Shown here in pieces: positions 1 through 6,494 of a stretch of 42,328 nucleotides of DNA. The translations under genes and the position numbers were made by a program. The DNA lies in NCBI GenBank assembly GCA_021777915.1, contig JAJYCZ010000006.1, positions 1-42,328 of the forward strand. The letters run 5' to 3'. Source of the stretch: Pseudomonadota bacterium. GTDB taxonomy: Bacteria; Pseudomonadota; Alphaproteobacteria; Rhizobiales; Beijerinckiaceae. The notes under the pieces are model-generated. The model ran no database searches and was not told where the DNA came from. It was given only the letters and a program-made list of their open reading frames with translations. The number at the start of each line of letters is the position of its first letter. Position 1 is the first letter of the stretch.

Positions 1-21
1 CTCCGGGGACAACCTACAGAA

Positions 22-429
22 TCATGGGAGGCCGACTTTTGCAAAGCGCTCCTCTGTTACCCGGTACATGATCGCTGTCGCTAGGTGGATCGCATCTGGC
101 GCGGTCAACAACTTTCCGCCGTTTTGATCCTTATTCCGCTGATAATAGTCGCGGATGTCGTGTGCCATTGCAGCAACTTTTGAATCCATGCCAATGCGCG
201 GGATGCGCTTCATGAAGTCGTTGAAAAGCCTTTCCAATCCTGCCGGCAAGTAGCTTTGAAGAACCTCGACGCTCGTCAGTGTTGACGTGATGATCTTGAC
301 CTCGCGACGCTTTGCCCGATCAATCGCCTCGCGGACGCCGTCCATCTCGCCGGACTTGCGCTGCTCGTCCTTGATCCAAGCCAGAAACAGGCAAGTATCC
401 CAATAATATATAGGATCAGCGCCAGCCAT
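22..429 (-). CDS. PIN-domain protein (VapC-like ribonuclease)
   Basis: The protein has 135 aa and the features of a PIN nuclease, a metal-dependent RNase fold typical of toxin-antitoxin toxins. Visible acidic residues are Asp11 (WDTCLF), Glu55 (SVEVLQS) and Asp112 (PDAIHLATA, the strongest PIN signature). The fourth acidic residue, usually in a T-x-D motif near the C-terminus, is not recognisable; the protein ends in FAKVGLP shortly after the third motif, so it may be slightly truncated. The ATG lies about 8 bases after GGGAG and overlaps the end of the upstream gene by 14 bases, the usual antitoxin-toxin arrangement. Family is seen directly; the toxin role is inferred. A free-standing RNA-processing nuclease is the alternative. 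Confidence 0.8.
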   Translation of the reverse strand: MAGADPIYYWDTCLFLAWIKDEQRKSGEMDGVREAIDRAKRREVKIITSTLTSVEVLQSYLPAGLERLFNDFMKRIPRIGMDSKVAAMAHDIRDYYQRNKDQNGGKLLTAPDAIHLATAIMYRVTEERFAKVGLP

Positions 430-1219
430 CGCGAAGCTCCCGAACGAATGCTTCGCTGCTCATATCGCCAGTTGCGTCGGGGGCCCGCCCCCGTATGTCA
501 TCCCAATCCGGCAAGTCATGCTCGAACGGATAAGCTTCGATTTCCGTCACCGCGACCTGGTGCGGGAAACTAGCGCCCGCGCGATATAGCAGCGTTCCGG
601 TGATTTCGACGCGCCGGCCGACCGCAGCTACCGCGTCATCGAACAGCCTTGTCGGGAAATGACAAGTAACCTTCCGTGGCCCAACCTCTGGATAGATGTG
701 AAACACATTCGCGCCGTCATGAAGATTGATTTGCTCCAGCATCCCCTCAATGGAACCGGCGCACTCGTCATCGACCGCGAGCGCCTTCTCCACATCGCCG
801 AGAATTTTCGGCGTTAGATCGAAACTGTGGCCACGGAAGAGCAAGGCAGCGCTTTTGACGGTCCGACCTACGGGGCGCGTCAGCCCACGAATATCCTCAA
901 GAAGGTCCGCGTCTAAGCCAGACAGATCGCCACCACGTTCGATAGCGGAAGTGACGCGCTGGAGGCTATCGACCAAAGCGGTGCCCAAATAGGGCCCTTT
1001 CGCCATTGCCTGAGGCTCTAACTCGACCCGGACCGGGCTAGCGTAAGATAGAGTTGCGATCCTGTAATAGGTCGTAGCCTTGGCGTTAGCCTCTTTATCA
1101 AGCTTCGTGAGCGTTGCGCTCAGGTTTTGAAGCTGCGTCATAAATGCGCCGAGCCGGACCTGCCCGTCGTCATCGGGAAGCCCCTCAATTATCAGCGTGA
1201 TTCGGTCATTGCCGGCCAT
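416..1219 (-). CDS. Unknown protein paired with PIN nuclease (candidate antitoxin-like partner)
   Basis: I do not recognise this protein of 267 aa (271 aa if the upstream GTG at 1231 is the start). It has no membrane segment or signal peptide. The N-terminal half is helical and polar; the C-terminal half has alternating beta-type stretches (VTCHFPTRLF, VEITGTLLYR, VAVTEIEAY) and an acidic tail ending AFVRELRDGWR, reminiscent of antitoxin tails that wrap a toxin. Its last 14 bases overlap the PIN gene, and its start lies 35 bases after the transposase stop, so the three genes are probably co-transcribed. No clear Shine-Dalgarno site separates the ATG from the GTG; I chose ATG. An antitoxin role rests on position alone, and the protein is much larger than ordinary VapB. 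Confidence 0.7.
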   Translation of the reverse strand: MAGNDRITLIIEGLPDDDGQVRLGAFMTQLQNLSATLTKLDKEANAKATTYYRIATLSYASPVRVELEPQAMAKGPYLGTALVDSLQRVTSAIERGGDLSGLDADLLEDIRGLTRPVGRTVKSAALLFRGHSFDLTPKILGDVEKALAVDDECAGSIEGMLEQINLHDGANVFHIYPEVGPRKVTCHFPTRLFDDAVAAVGRRVEITGTLLYRAGASFPHQVAVTEIEAYPFEHDLPDWDDIRGRAPDATGDMSSEAFVRELRDGWR

Positions 1220-1254
1220 CAACTGCACCACAATCTCAAGAGGCCTTAGGGATT

Positions 1255-2190
1255 CTACCTTACGAATGAGTCCCGGTACATTAGCCTTTTCCCTACAACG
1301 CCGCTTATCGCAAAAGCTGCCCGCTGCGCATCATCGACTCCGAGCTTTGCGCGGTTGTTGTAGCGGAAATCGAATTCGGCCAGATAGCGGTGAAGGTGCT
1401 GTTTGCCGCAGTGCTGATAGACGCCCTTCATTCCGCGCTTGAAGATGCTGAAATAGCCTTCAATCGTGTTGGTGTGGATCGTGCGATCCTCAAGATTCAC
1501 AAATTCGCCGGCGCCGTGGCGGGTGTAGTCGTGGCCCGCGAAGTCCTTGGCGAGATGCTTGTACTGACCGGCCTCGTCGGTCATGACGCGGGCTTCCTTG
1601 GCGATGTTCTCGCGCAGGATCGGCGTCAAATCCTTGGCGGCAACGCTCTCGACAACCATAGAGCGAGTTTGGCCGCTTTCGCGGTCCACAAGCGACAGAA
1701 TCTTGTGCTTGTGGTGATAGCCTCGACCCTTCTTCTCGCCCTTCGGTTTGATGGTGCGGTCATTGCCGATGAAGGTTTCATCGACCTCAACCACGCCGCC
1801 AGCGCCGCCCATAGGAGCGAAGTCGCCGCAGCGCATGGCTTCGCGGATGCGATGGGCCAAAAACCAAGCGGACTTGTAGGTGATTTCCAAAACGCGATGA
1901 AGCTGATGCGCGCTGATGCCCTTCTTGGAAGAGGTCATCAGATAGACGGCCTGCAACATCTTGTGCAGCGGGATATGAGCGGATTCAAAAACCGTACCGA
2001 CCTTCACCGTGAACTGCTTGCGGCAGTCGGAGCACTTGCGGAGGCCGACACGGGTTTTGTTCAGATCATAGTGCTTGCCACTCACGCTTCCGCAGTGCGG
2101 ACAAACCGCACCTTCCGACCACAGAACGCTTTCGAGATGGGCGAAAGCAGCGGCTTCATCGTGAAAGTAGGGCTTGGAAAGCACGGACAT
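1255..2190 (-). CDS. IS1595-family transposase (ISXO2-like DDE domain)
   Basis: This 311-aa transposase moves the element by a DDE mechanism. An N-terminal zinc ribbon has Cys30, Cys33, Cys53 and Cys56 (CPHC and CSDC). The catalytic domain shows Asp137 in VEVDETF, Asp205 in VMTDEAG and Glu244 in NTIEGYF, followed by FSIFKRGMKG and FDFRYNNR, all typical of the ISXO2-like domain. Length is normal and the frame is intact, so the gene may be active. The ATG has a strong AAGGAG site 8 bases upstream; this site is one arm of an 11-base inverted repeat (see promoter entry). The two downstream genes share its strand. GC content is lower than in neighbouring host genes, in keeping with transfer. Confidence 0.93.
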   Translation of the reverse strand: MSVLSKPYFHDEAAAFAHLESVLWSEGAVCPHCGSVSGKHYDLNKTRVGLRKCSDCRKQFTVKVGTVFESAHIPLHKMLQAVYLMTSSKKGISAHQLHRVLEITYKSAWFLAHRIREAMRCGDFAPMGGAGGVVEVDETFIGNDRTIKPKGEKKGRGYHHKHKILSLVDRESGQTRSMVVESVAAKDLTPILRENIAKEARVMTDEAGQYKHLAKDFAGHDYTRHGAGEFVNLEDRTIHTNTIEGYFSIFKRGMKGVYQHCGKQHLHRYLAEFDFRYNNRAKLGVDDAQRAAFAISGVVGKRLMYRDSFVR

Positions 2191-2198
2191 TGATCTAA

Positions 2199-2240
2199 CT
2201 CCTTGAGATCATTTGTATCTCAAGGAGCGCGGTGCGTCAA
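2199..2240 (-). promoter_or_regulatory. Transposase promoter overlapping an RBS-sequestering inverted repeat
   Basis: Reading leftward, TTGACG (2240-2235) and TACAAA (2217-2212) are 17 bases apart, a good sigma-70-type promoter. A perfect 11-base inverted repeat (2199-2209 and 2217-2227, loop of 7) includes the AAGGAG of the transposase. Because the -10 box spans the loop and the edge of the upstream arm, a transcript from this promoter would start near 2204 and lack the upstream arm, leaving the RBS free. A read-through transcript from outside would carry both arms and hide the RBS. This matches the logic known from IS10 and IS50. Sequence facts are direct; the regulation is inferred. Confidence 0.6.
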
Positions 2241-2253
2241 GTATATAATCGCC

Positions 2254-2286
2254 AAAAAAAGACCCCCCGCGTCATCGCGGGGGGTC
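2254..2286 (-). terminator. Strong intrinsic terminator, leftward
   Basis: A perfect 11-bp stem (2261-2271 with 2276-2286, arms gaccccccgcg and its complement, loop of 4) is followed on the minus strand by seven T (2260-2254). It would stop leftward transcripts arriving from about 2290-2650. It abuts the presumed end of the IS1595 element at about 2253 and so also shields the transposase from outside transcription. Confidence 0.85.
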
Positions 2287-2346
2287 GGGCTCCAGTCTGG
2301 CGTTCACGCGCCCGCTCTCTCAGGCGCGAAATCCCCTCTCGATTAG

Positions 2347-2376
2347 CTGTGTCGAATTTTGTTCTGGCCGACACAG
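2347..2376 (-). other. Perfect 8-bp hairpin in 3' part of the small unit
   Basis: Arms 2347-2354 (ctgtgtcg) and 2369-2376 are exact complements around a 14-base loop. The hairpin lies between the stop of the 29-codon ORF and the terminator at 2286. There is no T tract, so it is an RNA structure rather than a terminator. Confidence 0.4.
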
Positions 2377-2393
2377 GGTGGGCGATTTCCGCC

Positions 2394-2483
2394 TCACCCG
2401 TTCTCGCAACCGTCCTGCAAGCAGCGGTTGACGAGCCACGCCGCGCCGAGAGTCAGCACCGCGGCGAATATTCCAGCATCCAT
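2394..2483 (-). CDS. Possible 29-aa membrane peptide
   Basis: A short frame encodes 29 aa: M-D-A-G, then a hydrophobic stretch (IFAAVLTLGAAWLV), then a short tail with two Cys and a C-terminal ENG. It could be a single-pass inner-membrane peptide. The ATG at 2483 is preceded by a good Shine-Dalgarno-like stretch (GAGGATCAGGA). A candidate promoter lies upstream at 2623-2651 and a strong terminator downstream at 2286-2254, so the ORF sits in a complete small transcription unit. I know no family for it. The transcript could instead be a non-coding RNA with a fortuitous ORF. Function unknown. Confidence 0.4.
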   Translation of the reverse strand: MDAGIFAAVLTLGAAWLVNRCLQDGCENG

Positions 2484-2486
2484 TCC

Positions 2487-2940
2487 TGATCCTCTTGTCT
2501 TGCCGGGCAGGCGCGCCCGCCCGAATCGACGCTTTCGCATCGTTCCTGACGCGCCCGCCCGAACATTGGCGGCGGCCGCGCCGACAGCTGAAATCCTTCA
2601 GGGAGTATTTTCAGCTTGGCCATATATAAGATTATATCGCCAAAATTGCAAATCGCGGCGTCGATTGAGACACGTTTCGCGCGTTTAAGCACCTGAAAAT
2701 AAATGGTTAATAGACTATTAAGCCCCAACGGCCAAGCGCCGCTCACAGGGTTTCCGAAAGTGGAATCCGACCCTCTGAAACTTTCAACTTTCGTCTAACT
2801 TATGAGCCGGAACATTGGACCCCCAACCCGATGCCGCTCGACGCTCGATCGTGCAAGGCGAAAAAGCCATGACTTGGCGCCGTCATGCGGGCGCTTTAAG
2901 AAAGCGCGGAAAATTCCATTCCGAGGTGGGACAAGATTTC
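2487..2940. other. Intergenic region upstream of shc
   Basis: About 450 bases with no convincing gene apart from the leader and promoter of the small leftward unit. The shc reading frame is open upstream to 2815, but that stretch lacks homology to known cyclase N-termini and is treated as leader. AT-rich patches near 2690-2730 and 2775-2810 are the most likely place for an shc promoter; no clear box pair was found. Confidence 0.5.
2623..2651 (-). promoter_or_regulatory. Candidate promoter of the small leftward unit
   Basis: Leftward TTGCAA (2651-2646) and TATATA (2628-2623) have a 17-base spacer. The predicted start, about 2616, falls at the edge of a 7-bp hairpin (2587-2593 with 2609-2615) that would form the 5' end of the RNA. 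Strength of the match is moderate. Confidence 0.35.
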
Positions 2941-4989
2941 ATGACAACCATTGACATGGAGGCGCGCCCTTCGGTCAGTCCGACCAATTTCGCCGCCGCG
3001 CTGCGCGCATCTGTCGCAGCCGCGACCGACTGGCTGCTGGAGCGGCAAAAACCCGACGGCCATTGGGTCGGCCGCGCCGAATCCAACGGCTGCATGGAGG
3101 CGCAATGGCGGCTGTGCCTGTGGTTTCTCGGCCTTGACGACCATCCGCTTTGCCCCCGCCTCGCCCAATCTCTCATCGACACGCAACGCGAGGACGGCGC
3201 CTGGGAAATTTATCACGGCGCGCCGAACGGCGACATCAATACGACCGTCGAAGCCTATGCCGCCCTGCGCTGCGAAGGCTATCCCGCCGACCATCCCGCC
3301 TTGCGCAAAGCGCAAGAGTGGATCGAGTCCAAGGGCGGCCTGAGAAATGTCCGCGTCTTCACCCGCTACTGGCTGGCCCTGATCGGCGAATGGCCGTGGG
3401 AGAAGACGCCCAACCTGCCGCCGGAAGTGATCTGGCTGCCCCTGTGGTTCCCGTTCAACATCTATCATTTCGCACAATGGGCGCGGGCGACCCTCATGCC
3501 GATCGCGGTGCTTTCGGCGCGCCGCCCCTCGCGCCCGTTGCCTCCCGAGCGCCGGCTCGACGCCCTGTTCCCGCGAGGCCGCGCCGCCTTCGATTACGAC
3601 CTGCCCGAAAAGAACAACGCCGGCGGCTGGGACATTTTCTTCCGCAAGACCGACAAAGTCCTGCACGCCCTGCAGGACTTCGGCCATCGCTTTCGCCTGA
3701 ACCTGTGGCGCGACGCCGCCGTGCGCCACACGCTGGAATGGATCATCCGCCACCAGGATTCCGACGGCGGCTGGGGCGGCATCCAGCCGCCCTGGATCTA
3801 CAGCCTGATGGCGCTCCATGTGGAAGGCTATCCGAACGATCATCCGGTGATGGCCAAGGGCCTCGCCTGCCTCGACGATCCCGGCTGGCGGGTCGATGCC
3901 GGCGACGCGACGTTCATCCAGGCGACCAATTCCCCGGTCTGGGACACGATATTGACCCTGCTCGCCTTCGACGATTCCGGCGCCCCGGCGGCCGATTCCG
4001 AAACGGTCGAAAAAGCAGTCGATTGGGTGCTCAAGCGCCAGGTTCTTACTTCCGGCGACTGGTCGGTGAAACTGCCCGATGTCAAGCCGGGCGGCTGGGC
4101 TTTCGAATACGCCAACAATTCCTATCCCGACGTGGACGACACCGCCGTCGCGCTGATCGCGCTGGCGCCCTTCCGCCAGAGCCCGAAATGGCGGGCGCGC
4201 GGCATCGAGGAGGCGATCGCGCGCGGCGTGGACTGGCTGGTCGCCATGCAGAGCGCGAGCGGCGGCTGGGGCGCCTTCGACAAGGACAACACCAACCAGC
4301 TGCTCACCAAGATCCCGTTCTGCGATTTCGGCGAGGCGCTCGACCCGCCCTCCGTAGACGTCACCGCCCATGTGATCGAGGCTTTCGCCAAGCTCGGGAT
4401 TTCGCGCGACCATCCCGCCATGGTCCGGGCTCTCCGCTTCGTCTGGGAGCAGCAGGAGCCGGATGGCTCGTGGTTCGGGCGCTGGGGCGTCAATTACATT
4501 TATGGGATCGGCGCGGTCCTCCCGGCGCTGGCGGCCTATGGCGAGGATATGAGCGCGCCGGCGGTTTCGCGGGCCTGCGACTGGCTCGCATCGCGCCAGC
4601 AGAACAATGGCGGCTGGGGCGAAAGCTGCGCCTCCTATATGCAAGCGGAAATGGCCGGGCGTGGAAATGCGACCGCCTCGCAGACCGGCTGGGCGCTGAT
4701 GGGCCTGATCGCCGCCAGCCGTCCGCAGGACCGCGAGGCGATCGCGCGCGGCTGCCAGTTTCTGATCGAGCGCCAGAGCGAAGGAACCTGGCCGGAGCCG
4801 GAATATACCGGGACGGGCTTTCCCGGCTATGGCGTCGGCCAGACCATCAAGCTCAATGACCCGCTGCTTTCCGAACGCCTCCGGCAGGGCCCGGAACTGT
4901 CGCGCGCCTTCATGCTGCGCTACGGCCTCTACAGCCATTATTTCCCGCTGATGGCGCTGGCGCGGGCGGCGAAGGCGGAGCAGGGCTGA
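2941..4989 (+). CDS. shc: Squalene-hopene cyclase
   Basis: The enzyme cyclises squalene to hopene and hopanol, the first step of hopanoid membrane lipids; it is a monotopic inner-membrane protein. With the ATG at 2941 it has 682 aa, normal for the family. The catalytic acid motif DVDDTA is at about residues 397-402. Repeated QW-type motifs are visible (DGHWVG, DGAWEI, DGGWGG, GGWGAFD, DGSWFG, NGGWGE), and the stretch GEWPWEKTPN is characteristic. Upstream in-frame starts (2815, 2869) would add residues unlike homologues, and 2941 has AGGTGGG about 12 bases ahead. Its stop lies in a palindrome shared with the convergent Nudix gene. No other hopanoid gene is nearby. Identification is very secure. 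Confidence 0.97.
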   Translation: MTTIDMEARPSVSPTNFAAALRASVAAATDWLLERQKPDGHWVGRAESNGCMEAQWRLCLWFLGLDDHPLCPRLAQSLIDTQREDGAWEIYHGAPNGDINTTVEAYAALRCEGYPADHPALRKAQEWIESKGGLRNVRVFTRYWLALIGEWPWEKTPNLPPEVIWLPLWFPFNIYHFAQWARATLMPIAVLSARRPSRPLPPERRLDALFPRGRAAFDYDLPEKNNAGGWDIFFRKTDKVLHALQDFGHRFRLNLWRDAAVRHTLEWIIRHQDSDGGWGGIQPPWIYSLMALHVEGYPNDHPVMAKGLACLDDPGWRVDAGDATFIQATNSPVWDTILTLLAFDDSGAPAADSETVEKAVDWVLKRQVLTSGDWSVKLPDVKPGGWAFEYANNSYPDVDDTAVALIALAPFRQSPKWRARGIEEAIARGVDWLVAMQSASGGWGAFDKDNTNQLLTKIPFCDFGEALDPPSVDVTAHVIEAFAKLGISRDHPAMVRALRFVWEQQEPDGSWFGRWGVNYIYGIGAVLPALAAYGEDMSAPAVSRACDWLASRQQNNGGWGESCASYMQAEMAGRGNATASQTGWALMGLIAASRPQDREAIARGCQFLIERQSEGTWPEPEYTGTGFPGYGVGQTIKLNDPLLSERLRQGPELSRAFMLRYGLYSHYFPLMALARAAKAEQG

Positions 4990-5001
4990 GCCAGCTCAGC
5001 C
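4984..5001. terminator. Palindrome over two convergent stop codons
   Basis: A perfect 7-bp stem (4984-4990 with 4995-5001, loop ccag) contains the shc TGA and the complementary stop of the Nudix gene. It may act as a weak bidirectional terminator, but there is no T tract on either side. Confidence 0.35.
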
Positions 5002-5487
5002 GTTGAAGCCCCGGGCGAATTTGCGGATCAGGACGCCGAGTTCGCGGTCGGAGACCAGCTTGGCGGCCTCGGTGGCGGCAAACCATTGGGTTTCGCGCTC
5101 ATCCTTCTCCAGCCAATGGTCGCGCTGGCGGACGACGCGCAGCGGGAAAACCGCGACCCGGCACAATTCCTCGCCGCGCGTGAATCTTTTCATGTAATGG
5201 AAGGCGCCGACCGGCTTTTCGGCGATCACGCCGAGCAGACCCGCCTCCTCCAGCGCCTCGATCGCCGCCGCCGTCGCGCCGTCGCGCCCGGCCATCGGCC
5301 AGCCCTTGGGGATGATCCAGCGCCGCGTTTCGCGCGACGAGACCAGCATGATTTCCAACCCGGCTTCGGTTCGGCGCCATGGCAGTGCGGCGTATTGCAG
5401 ACGCTCGTGCGCGATCGCCTCGGGGGGCGGCGCCGGCTTCTCGGCCTTTTTCGTTTTCTTGCCGGTCTTGCGGGGCTTGGCGATCAT
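4996..5487 (-). CDS. Nudix hydrolase, diphosphoinositol-polyphosphate type
   Basis: A 163-aa Nudix hydrolase that should cleave a nucleoside- or inositol-diphosphate-type substrate. After a Lys/Pro-rich N-terminus it shows IPKGWP, then the Nudix helix with EALEEAGL (about residues 85-95). The box is degenerate: the Arg before the first Glu of the helix is Ile, and the upstream Glu spacing is not canonical. This PKGWP subtype resembles diphosphoinositol-polyphosphate/diadenosine-polyphosphate hydrolases, but substrate cannot be read from sequence. The ATG overlaps the stop of pit (ATGA), so the two are translationally coupled. It ends tail to tail with shc. The frame is open further upstream (to 5778), but that part is a shadow of pit. 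Confidence 0.85.
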   Translation of the reverse strand: MIAKPRKTGKKTKKAEKPAPPPEAIAHERLQYAALPWRRTEAGLEIMLVSSRETRRWIIPKGWPMAGRDGATAAAIEALEEAGLLGVIAEKPVGAFHYMKRFTRGEELCRVAVFPLRVVRQRDHWLEKDERETQWFAATEAAKLVSDRELGVLIRKFARGFNG

Positions 5488-6485
5488 GGACCCAGCGCCC
5501 CCGCGCCCCAAAAGGCCAAGGCCGCGATCAAGGCCGCCGCCGGCATGGTGAGCACCCAGGCGACGACAATGTTCTGCGCCACGTTCCAGCGCACGGCGGA
5601 AACCCGCCGCGCCGAGCCGACGCCGATGATCGCCCCGGTGATGGTGTGGGTGGTCGAGACCGGAACGCCGAGCGCCGTGGCGAGGAACAGGGTCATGGCC
5701 CCGCCGGTCTCGGCGCAGAAACCCTGCATCGGCGTCAGCCGGGTGATCCTCGACCCCATGGTGTGCACGATCCGCCACCCCCCGGCAAAGGTGCCGAACG
5801 CCATGGCCGTCTGGCTGGCGAGGACCACCCAGAGCGGGATATGGAACGTCCCGCCGCTCAGGCCATGCGCGAACAGAAGAACGGAGATGACGCCCATGGT
5901 CTTTTGCGCGTCATTGCCGCCATGGCCGAGAGAATAGAGCGAAGCCGAGAAGAATTGCAGCACGCGAAATGTGGAATCCACCGCAATCGGCGAACTCCGA
6001 AGGCAGATCCAGGACACCAGGACCACCAGAACGAGCGCAAGAAAAAAGCCGAGCAGCGGCGACAGGACGATGGCCGCGCTGGTCTTGATGATCCCGTTCC
6101 AGACGATGGCCGAAAACCCCGCCTTGGCGAATCCCGCCCCGACCAGGCCGCCGATCAAGGCGTGCGAGCTGGACGAGGGCATGCCGACGATCCAGGTGAG
6201 GATGTTCCACACGATCGCGCCGGTCAGAGCGGCGAAAATCAGCCGGTCGTCGACGATATGGACGTCCACGATGCCGCCGCCCACCGTATTGGCGACATGG
6301 AGGCCGAAGACGGCGAAGGCGACGAAATTGAAGAACGCCGCCCAGAACACCGCATATTGCGGCCGCAGCACGCGGGTCGAGACGATGGTGGCGATGGAAT
6401 TGGCGGCGTCGTGCAGGCCGTTGAGGAAATCGAACGCCAGCGCGACGGCGATCAGCATCACAAGGATCGGGGAGACGCCAGCCAT
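5484..6485 (-). CDS. pit: Low-affinity inorganic phosphate transporter, PiT family
   Basis: A 333-aa polytopic inner-membrane carrier that takes up metal-phosphate with protons. Both PiT signature repeats are visible: DFLNGLHDAANSIAT near the N-terminus and GHGGNDAQKTMGV in the second half, plus ten or so hydrophobic segments and the GLVGAGFAKAG / SSSSHALIGG loop. Length fits short bacterial Pit proteins. It lies 9 bases after the DUF47 gene and overlaps the Nudix gene by 4 bases, so the order DUF47-pit-nudix is one operon. In Sinorhizobium meliloti the matching orfA-pit operon is repressed by PhoB under phosphate limitation; a Pho-box-like site is present here upstream of DUF47. Confidence 0.95.
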   Translation of the reverse strand: MAGVSPILVMLIAVALAFDFLNGLHDAANSIATIVSTRVLRPQYAVFWAAFFNFVAFAVFGLHVANTVGGGIVDVHIVDDRLIFAALTGAIVWNILTWIVGMPSSSSHALIGGLVGAGFAKAGFSAIVWNGIIKTSAAIVLSPLLGFFLALVLVVLVSWICLRSSPIAVDSTFRVLQFFSASLYSLGHGGNDAQKTMGVISVLLFAHGLSGGTFHIPLWVVLASQTAMAFGTFAGGWRIVHTMGSRITRLTPMQGFCAETGGAMTLFLATALGVPVSTTHTITGAIIGVGSARRVSAVRWNVAQNIVVAWVLTMPAAALIAALAFWGAGALGP

Positions 6486-6494
6486 TGCCGCCGC

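Larger units (their letters stand above)
1..2253 (-). mobile_element. IS1595-type element (right part) with probable passenger genes; left end outside window
   Basis: A full-length IS1595-type transposase (1255-2190) is followed on the same strand, 23-35 bases later, by an unknown gene and then an overlapping PIN-domain gene. All three would form one leftward unit. The stretch 2231-2253 next to the transposase start, ending in tatataatcgcc, is where the right terminal repeat should lie. I find no inverted copy of it just after the transposase stop or in positions 1-21. The element therefore either extends left of the window or has lost that end. IS1595 elements are known to carry passenger genes in some subgroups. 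The boundaries are inferred, not proven, and base composition here is lower in GC than in the flanking genes. Confidence 0.42.

Noticed and set aside
2453-2746. 97-codon minus-strand frame upstream of shc
   Set aside because: It contains the small unit's promoter and leader, shows no domain, and the RBS-supported start at 2483 is in another frame.
2896-4938. 680-codon open frame antisense to shc
   Set aside because: Composition is a shadow of the GC-rich shc gene (Gly/Arg/Ala-rich, no motifs), and shc is unmistakable on the other strand.
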